Source: Clitoria ternatea (lineage: Eukaryota; Streptophyta; Magnoliopsida; Fabales; Fabaceae). From it: a stretch of 64,000 bases of DNA. The stretch covers positions 60,210,501 through 60,274,500 of the forward strand of contig CM075672.1 in the NCBI GenBank assembly GCA_037962975.1, given 5' to 3'. This document shows positions 58,027 to 64,000 of this stretch, in pieces (within the stretch, counting starts at the first letter, position 1; each line of letters starts with the position of its first letter). The notes beneath the pieces were generated by a model that made no database searches, was not told the origin of the DNA, and saw only the letters and a program-made list of their open reading frames with translations. Position numbers and translations under genes: made by a program.

Positions 58027-58557
58027 CTACCCATCCAGTTTTCTTATAAATTGGCAAACAGGGTCGTTTAACGCCAGATTCCCAAGGCTATAGTTTTCTT
58101 TTTGTTGAATGAATAGATCATATAATTTCAGAAGGACTCCTTGAACCGTTCCACATGGATGCGTCTCAAGAGTTTGGATTAAGTTATCCAAGTTCTCTTT
58201 ACTCAGTCCATCCTTTATAAATTTAATTTTGTCCTCCCGATTTATAGATACCATTCCAGGGTTCCTACAACGTGTATCATAATTCCATCTTGCACACTTA
58301 TCGCAAACTCCCATCCTTTTAGCTCTTCGTTTTTTAGAATAAGAACTACGTCCCATACCTGGCAAATGTTTTATATAGGACTTATGTAATTCACCAGAGA
58401 GACGTACCTTTGCTTCAATAAGCCAACGAACATCCTCTGGAATGCCAAAATATGTGAGTAGTTTTAACCTTTGAACTCGAGCTTTGTAAATTTTTACAAT
58501 CATATCGCGTGGAAGTGTAGGGAATCTTTCCTTAAGTTTTGCAAGGGTTTGTTCCAT
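58027..58557 (-). CDS. Unrecognised 176-aa Cys-containing ORF of element B
   Basis: Open frame MEQTLAKLKERFPTLPRD... to FIRKLDG. I do not recognise the family. It is basic in the middle (SYSKKRRAKRMGVCDKCARW), with CX2C and a further Cys (TRCRNPG) that could bind zinc, and helical-looking flanks. It lies about 300 bp after the integrase stop and in sense with pol and LOG. A pyrimidine tract and AAACAG, resembling a splice acceptor, stand about 30 bp upstream of the ATG. Fragments of it recur at 56698-56750 and 56838-56940. It could be an element-borne accessory protein or a captured host fragment. Confidence 0.6.
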   Translation of the reverse strand: MEQTLAKLKERFPTLPRDMIVKIYKARVQRLKLLTYFGIPEDVRWLIEAKVRLSGELHKSYIKHLPGMGRSSYSKKRRAKRMGVCDKCARWNYDTRCRNPGMVSINREDKIKFIKDGLSKENLDNLIQTLETHPCGTVQGVLLKLYDLFIQQKENYSLGNLALNDPVCQFIRKLDG

Positions 58558-58652
58558 TGTCAGATTACTTTAAAGTTGTGGCTGTTTAGAAAAGAGAGAA
58601 TAGAAAACGAGGTTATAGGGAATAGTAGAGATGAAGAAGGTGAAAAGGTGAT

Positions 58653-58700
58653 AGGTTGCCTTCTATCAAGCGCTTGTTTAACGTCACGAGCCTGACGATG
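58653..58700 (-). other. Athila conserved non-coding block (B)
   Basis: Sense strand CGTTAAACAAGCGCTTGATAG then AAGGCAACC, the block that follows pol in Athila elements. It marks the end of pol and the start of the accessory region. Confidence 0.7.
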
Positions 58701-58873
58701 ACCTTTTAACTACTGCAAGAAAATGATAATAATACCAAAACAATAATAGTAATAATGATTAAGATAAGTGTTAGCACCGAAAAGAATGATGATGTAATTA
58801 ACTGATATCTATTTTTTTATTTTTTTATTTTTATTATTTTTTTATTTTTTATAAATATTGTTATTAGGAAAAA

Positions 58874-61547
58874 TTAGTCAAAATATTTGGCATCACACAA
58901 ATACACTTCCGTATCTATGTGCTCTTGGAACCCTTGAAAGAAAGGTTTAAGTCGGTGCCCATTTACCTTGAAAACCTTGTTTGTCGCTTTATCTGAAATT
59001 TCAATCACACCATAAGGAAAGATATTAGTTATTTCAAATGGGCAAGCCCATTTAGAGCGAAGCTTACCAGATATGAGCTTTAGATGTGAATTGTACAATA
59101 AAACTTTTTGTCCAATGAAAAAGTTTTTTCTCAAGACCTGTTTGTCATGAAAGGATTTAGCTTTTTCTTTATAGATTTTAGAACTTTCATAAGCTTCCAA
59201 ACGAATTTCTTCCAGTTCCTGTAGTTGGAGTTTCCTTTCTTTACCGGCCTCATTTAAGTCCAAGTTACATTGTTTTACTGCCCAATAAGCTTTGTGCTCA
59301 ATTTCTACCGGTAAGTGGCATGATTTTCCATAAACAATCCTATAGGGTGACATTCCAATAGGTGTTTTATAAGCTGTTCTATAAGCCCAAAGAGCATCTT
59401 CTAACCTTTTGCTCCAATCTTTCCTATTTGGTTGTACTGTTTTTTGAAGGATCATTTTTAATTCCCGATTGGACACTTCAGCTTGCCCATTTGTTTGGGG
59501 CTGATAAGGCGTTGAAACCTTATGCATAACTCCATATTTTTTAAAAAGGGACTCCATTTTACAGTTGCAAAAATGTGATCCTTGATCACTAATGATGGCT
59601 TTAGGAACACCAAACCTGTAAAATATGTGTGATTTAACAAAATTTGCAACAACTTTAGAATCATCAGTTCGAGTAGCTTTAGCTTCAACCCATTTAGACA
59701 CATAATCGACCGCAAGTAGTATATAAACAAAACCAAAAGATACAGGAAAAGGTCCCATGAAATCTATGCCCCAAACATCAAAAATTTCACAAAATAACAT
59801 GGGTTGTTGAGGCATCTCATTTCTACGAGATATGTTTCCCATTCTTTGACATCATTCGCAAGATTTACAAAACGTATATGCATCACGAAAAATTATTGGC
59901 CAATACAAACCAGATTCTAATACTTTCCTTGCTGTACGTTGAGGTCCAAAATGTCCACCACATGCATATGTATGACAAAATGTAAGAATGGAATGAAATT
60001 CATTTTTAGGTACACACCTTCTAATGACTTGATCACTACAAAGTTTCCATAAGTAAGGATCATCCCAAACATAGTATTTAGAATCACTTTTTAGTTTTAT
60101 TATTTGTTGTTTAGATGCATGTATGGGAGTAACAGAAGCAACTAAGTAGTTTACCAAATCAGCAAACCATGGAGTGGAATCATGTATTCCCATAAGTTGT
60201 TCATCAGGGAAATCATCTCTAATGGAAATTGGGTCAAGTTCTTTTTCAATTCTGCTTAAGTGATCAGCCACCAAATTTTCTGCTCCAATTTTATCCCTAA
60301 TTTCAATATCAAATTCTTGGAGCAGCAACATCCACCTGATCAATCTTGGTTTTGCATCTGGTTTCTTTAAAAGGAACTTTAATGCTGCATGATCTGAAAA
60401 TACAACTACTTTTGAACCGAGCAAATAAGATCTAAATTTATCAAGTGCAAACACAATAGCAAGTAGTTCTTTTTCTGTGGTAGTATAGTTTATTTGTGTA
60501 GTATCCAAAGTTCGTGAGGCATAGTAAATAACATGTTGTACTTTACCTACTCTTTGAGCAAGAACAGCTCCTAATGCATAATTTGATACATCACACATAA
60601 GTTCAAATGGAAGTGACCAATCTGGTGCCTGGATGATAGGAGTGGTAGTTAAAGCTTTCTTTAAGCAATCAAAAGCCTCTTTACATTTGTCATTAAAGTC
60701 AAATGTTATATTTTTTTGTAGTAAGTTAGACAACAGAAGGGCTATCTTACTGAAGTTTTTTATAAACCTTCTATAAAAACCTGCATGACCAAGAAAAGAA
60801 CGAATATCTCGCACACAAGAAGGATAAGGTAATTGAGAAATTACATCAATTTTTGCAGGATCTACTTCTATGCCTTTTTTAGATATTACATGGCCTAAAA
60901 CTATTCCTTCTTCTACCATGAAGTGGCATTTCTCATAATTAAGAACAAGGTTAGTTTCAATGCATCTATGTAATACTTTATCTAGACTATTTAAGCAAGC
61001 ATCAAATGATGAACCATATACTGTGAAATCATCCATAAATACTTCCATGCAATTTTCAAGAAAATCAGCAAAGATACTAATCATGCATCGTTGAAAGGTA
61101 CAGGGGGCATTGCATAAGCCAAAAGGCATCCTCCTATAAGCAAAAGTGCCAAAAGGACATGTAAATGTTGTTTTTTCTTGATCTTCTGGTGCAATATAAA
61201 TTTGGAAGTAACCTGAAAATCCATCTAAAAAGCAATAATGTGACTTACCTGCCAGTCATTCCAACATTTGATCAATGAAAGGTAAAGGAAAGTGATCCTT
61301 TCGGGTTGCTTTGCTAAGTTTCCTGTAATCAATGCATACTCGCCAACTATTTTGGATTCTGGTAGGAATTAGTTCATCATTTTCATTTTTAACCACTGTG
61401 ATTCCAGACTTTTTGGGAACCACTTGTACAGGGCTGACCCAAGTGCTATCTGATATAGGATAAATGATGCCAGCTTGTAATAATTTTGTTACCTCTTTTT
61501 TAACTACATCAAGGATTTGAGGATTAAGTCTTCTTTGTGGTTGCCTT
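58874..61547 (-). pseudogene. B RT, RNase H and integrase, two nonsense codons
   Basis: One continuous frame with only two stops, both TGA where related Athila proteins have Arg (near 61253 and 59850), as expected from CGA to TGA. RT has VCIDYRKLSKATRKDHFPLP, MPFGLCNAPCTFQRCM and FMDDFTVYG. RNase H has LMCDVSNYALGAVLAQ (Asp kept, Ala to Val) and FSDHAALKFLL. Integrase has HFGPQRTARKVLESGLYWP, FCKSC, WGIDFMGPFPVS, ISDQGSHFCN and QPQTNGQAEVSNRELK. The N-terminus of RT is cut by T5 at 61548, just before LNPQILDVVKKEVTKLL. Confidence 0.92.
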
Positions 61548-64000
61548 TGTAACACCCTAATTTAATAAATAATTAAGAACCAATACGGGGAAAATTTTTC
61601 CAAAAATAAGTAACCAAATAGACTATAAGGCAACCGGATAACAAAAGGGGCGGAGTGCAAGGAAGGACGAGCACTCAGCCGGTATTCAGCGGAGCACAGC
61701 AGCTTAAATCAGTCCAATCAGCACTCCCTTCGCTCCATTCCCAGAGATAATCAAGAAGAACCGGGCATGAATAATAAGGGAAGGAAGGCAGGGGAAAAGA
61801 GAGGTCATCCACCCGCATGGCATTCGGTGGAAGGAACAAGGTAAATAAAAGAACGATTAACACGTATAACAGTTGGAGGAGGAAGCAAGGCTTGGACCGA
61901 CCCATACTGTCCAGCGAAACACAACAGCGCTTGGGCGAAGACTAAGATAACACTGGCTCGCTCAGATGAGGTCCGACAACGCCTGGCCGAAGCATAACAG
62001 TGCAACCACGGAAGGAGGAAGTGATTACACCGCCCGTCCAGTTCAGCAAGGCACAACAACGCCTGGACGGATTACATCACAACGTCCACTCACTCAGGCG
62101 ATGTCCAACACCGCCCAGCGAGATATAATAATGCGACAACGGAAGAGGGAGGTACATAGGCGGAGTCTCACGTTGATATCTGCTCGCTTCAGCATGGTTC
62201 CACGCGCTTGGGCGAACCGTCCTAGTCACTTGGGCGAGGTATGACACCGCCTAAGCGAGGTCAACACAAAGCCCTTCCAACACAAACACAAGGTAATTTC
62301 TCAATCGGATATGGACAAGGTTCACTCGGCAAGTCCTCACGCTCGCACTTCATTCGGGAAATCGGGAAGTCAAGTCCCACTCGGACTTATTCAAACCCAA
62401 CCACTCGGGACACCAGTCCTCACTCACTCGGACTTACATCTTTCACTCGGATTATCAATACCTTTCACTTAGGATCCAATCCACCCTAAACCACTAATTG
62501 AACTCCTCTCTCAGCAAGGGAATCACTCGAGGTTTTCACTCGGGAGGCACAACTCTGCCTCACTCGGGATTTATTTATGATTTCGCTCGAAAAATACGAA
62601 CTCTTCCTCACTCGGTTTTTTGCTTACATTTTCACTCGGTAAGGGCCGCCCTCGTTTTCACTCGGGAATCCTCTCATCAGGTCTTACACAGTACAGGTTC
62701 ATCCAAGGTATTTTACTCAGAGTTCATCGAAGTATTATCGTTCGAACAAGAAGGCATAGCCATTTGCAGTTCCAATCGGAGTTGGCTCCCCAACTACGTC
62801 CACTCGGAGATCATTAATTGAGCAGTATTCTAACCATCAGCGTCCCTCGGTCTAGCCAAACACGACCACTCGAATACAACATAGGGTAAGTACATAATCA
62901 TGCACTCGGAATGCTCATTACCTTAACGTCATTTATTCCTCAGCACCTGTTATCAACGTGATACATATATATAGGTATAAAAACATGCACTCGGGTCACA
63001 ATAACTCAATTACCTATACGTATATATATATATATATATTTATGTTTAATACACCACACGGTTATTACGAGCCGGCCAAGGCTACAACTGACGAGACATG
63101 ACACATACAAAATAAACACTTGCGGTCGGAGTACCCCTCACTCGGACCTGAGACCTTATCATCACTTCAGAGTCCAACCTACATACATACTGAAAAATGG
63201 TGCAGGGGTGAGCATCTTAAATTTTAAATGATAGATACCGACTCAGGTTGCCTCACAATTATACAACAATATATATATATACACACAATTATACATGGCA
63301 ACGGTTATAGTCAGAGTAGCATCAATCAACCAGGACACACAAAAGACTCTTACCGATCAGAATCCACCAATTGTCACTCGGCCTTATGCACGCATCCATT
63401 CGACAACATTAACATACGACAATCAGTGACTTAATAGCAATACCCATGAATCAGAATGCACATATTGAATATTTCTCAATCAGAATTCAATAATTCTCAC
63501 TCGGCTACACACATAATATTTCAGTAACACTGACACACATATATGTATTCATGAAATAGGTTTCACTTAGCATCCGAGGCAGGTGCACATGGAATAATTC
63601 ACTCGGGCATACACATTCATCATCTTTATAATCATTATCAAATGCATAACCAAATTCCAATCAGTATCAGCAATACATGTATACAGAGTAATTCACTCGG
63701 ATTTACATTCATCATCTCACTAACACCTTCGCATGCACAACCATTTCCAACATTATCAACAGTTAATAAACACATATTATCTCACTCGGTTCCGCATTCG
63801 TGTGTATCGGTTTAGATGTTGCAACGTAGGCTCTCAGCCTTTTTACACATAGCTGTCAGCTATCAAATCAGCTCCCAGCTGCTTGGCCGTTTTACAGGTA
63901 CCCAACCGTTTGCCCACAGGTGACACCAGCGCTCTCAGCGCCAACGGAGGTGTTCACAGGCAGCCCGAGTCCCACTCAAGGGCTACCTTGAGTCCCACTC
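61548..64000 (-). repeat. T5: Tekay-like LTR (minus strand), runs off the window
   Basis: Plus-strand start TGTAACACCC exactly where B RT is broken, so this is the 3' LTR of a minus-strand element or a solo LTR. Related to T3 LTRs: shared GGGGTGAGCATCTTAAATTTTAAATG near 63205, TCACTCGG words (62300-62900) and the hairpin row (63830-64000). Words such as CGCCCAGCGAG and CGCTTGGGCGA (61900-62260) resemble those of the T1 LTR. Short ORFs inside have no domain. The partner target duplication lies outside the window. Confidence 0.85.
63830..64000 (-). repeat. Hairpin row in T5
   Basis: Plus-strand AGGCT-CTC-AGCCT, TAGCT-GTC-AGCTA, CAGCT-CCC-AGCTG, GCGCT-CTC-AGCGC and CTTGAGT-CCC-ACTC..., the last cut by the window end. 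Two stems are perfect here where T3 has a mismatch (AGGCT/AGCCT and GCGCT/AGCGC). Confidence 0.85.

Larger units (their letters stand above)
53211..61547 (-). mobile_element. B: Athila-like element carrying a LOG gene
   Basis: Minus-strand element. Visible in sense order are RT (from the T5 insertion at 61548), RNase H, integrase, the Athila conserved block, an unrecognised ORF, a LOG-like gene, a long non-coding stretch, a polypurine tract and the 3' LTR (53211-54813). RT and integrase motifs (FMDDFTVYG, FCKSC, ISDQGSHF) are Athila type. The 5' part continues beyond T5 and outside the window. Its LTR end sits in the A protease linker, so B is younger than A. Confidence 0.82.

Noticed and set aside
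57084..58557. LOG and its neighbour as ordinary host genes beside a retrotransposon
   Set aside because: They lie between the B integrase and the B polypurine tract/LTR in sense orientation, and LOG lacks introns. Not fully excluded, because only one LTR of B is in the window.
58027..58557. Organellar ribosomal protein S14-like identity for the 176-aa ORF
   Set aside because: A basic stretch with CX2C is suggestive, but the overall sequence does not fit S14 that I can recall, and the flanks are unrelated.
1..64000. tRNA, rRNA or small-RNA genes
   Set aside because: I saw no cloverleaf-like or rRNA-like sequence. The tRNA-like matches are primer binding sites only.

Overview
The window is a block of nested plant LTR retrotransposons with no clear single-copy host gene. 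Its Ty3 Tekay/Del-like chromoviruses, Athila-like elements, a Sirevirus with an env-like ORF, and many GTAATCGATTAC palindromes point to a legume, probably of the Phaseoleae (Vigna, Phaseolus, Glycine and relatives). The species cannot be fixed from the sequence alone.

Layout, left to right. Positions 1-6140 hold the 3' two thirds of a Tekay-like element (T1) with an almost open pol frame and its 3' LTR. Positions 6141-7890 are a fragment of a related LTR (T2). Positions 8124-15942 are a decayed Sirevirus (S1) on the minus strand, with 5' LTR, gag, pol and an env-like ORF. Positions 15955-19835 are a more decayed copia (S2) on the plus strand, cut by a short LTR-like fragment (D, 19836-20366). 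From 20367 to 53210 lies a plus-strand Athila-like element (A). Its 5' LTR is split by a copia element (F, 20959-40439), and F is itself split by a complete minus-strand Tekay-like element (T3, 22997-34135). A's gag is split by an LTR of a Tekay-like element (T4, 42123-51664), into which a minus-strand, pol-less Athila derivative (C, 45473 to about 51557) is inserted. A ends at 53211, where a minus-strand Athila-like element (B) enters; B is cut at 61548 by another Tekay-like LTR (T5) that runs off the window. Target-site duplications support the order: CCGTA for T3, CCTAA for T4, GTAGG/GCAGG for F.

Three things stand out. First, B carries an intronless open frame for a LOG-type cytokinin-activating enzyme (57084-57713) and an unrecognised 176-aa Cys-containing ORF (58027-58557). 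Both are in sense orientation between integrase and the 3' polypurine tract, where Athila elements usually keep their env-like gene. Second, at least five unrelated elements (S1, A, C, D, T4) each have their own short palindrome or near-palindrome that recurs in pairs at a nearly fixed distance: 20-21 bp in four of them, 17-18 bp in C. Third, the T2/T3/T5 LTR family contains a row of about ten short perfect hairpins that share a three-base loop while the stems all differ.

Most coding regions are pseudogenes, broken by a few nonsense codons (some explained by CGA to TGA or CAA to TAA changes) and frameshifts. The best preserved frames are T1 pol (one stop), B RT-integrase (two stops), the LOG and 176-aa ORFs of B, and the plant-transposon-type ORF of C. 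Boundaries given as approximate were judged by eye from terminal TG/CA, PBS, PPT and duplicate copies.
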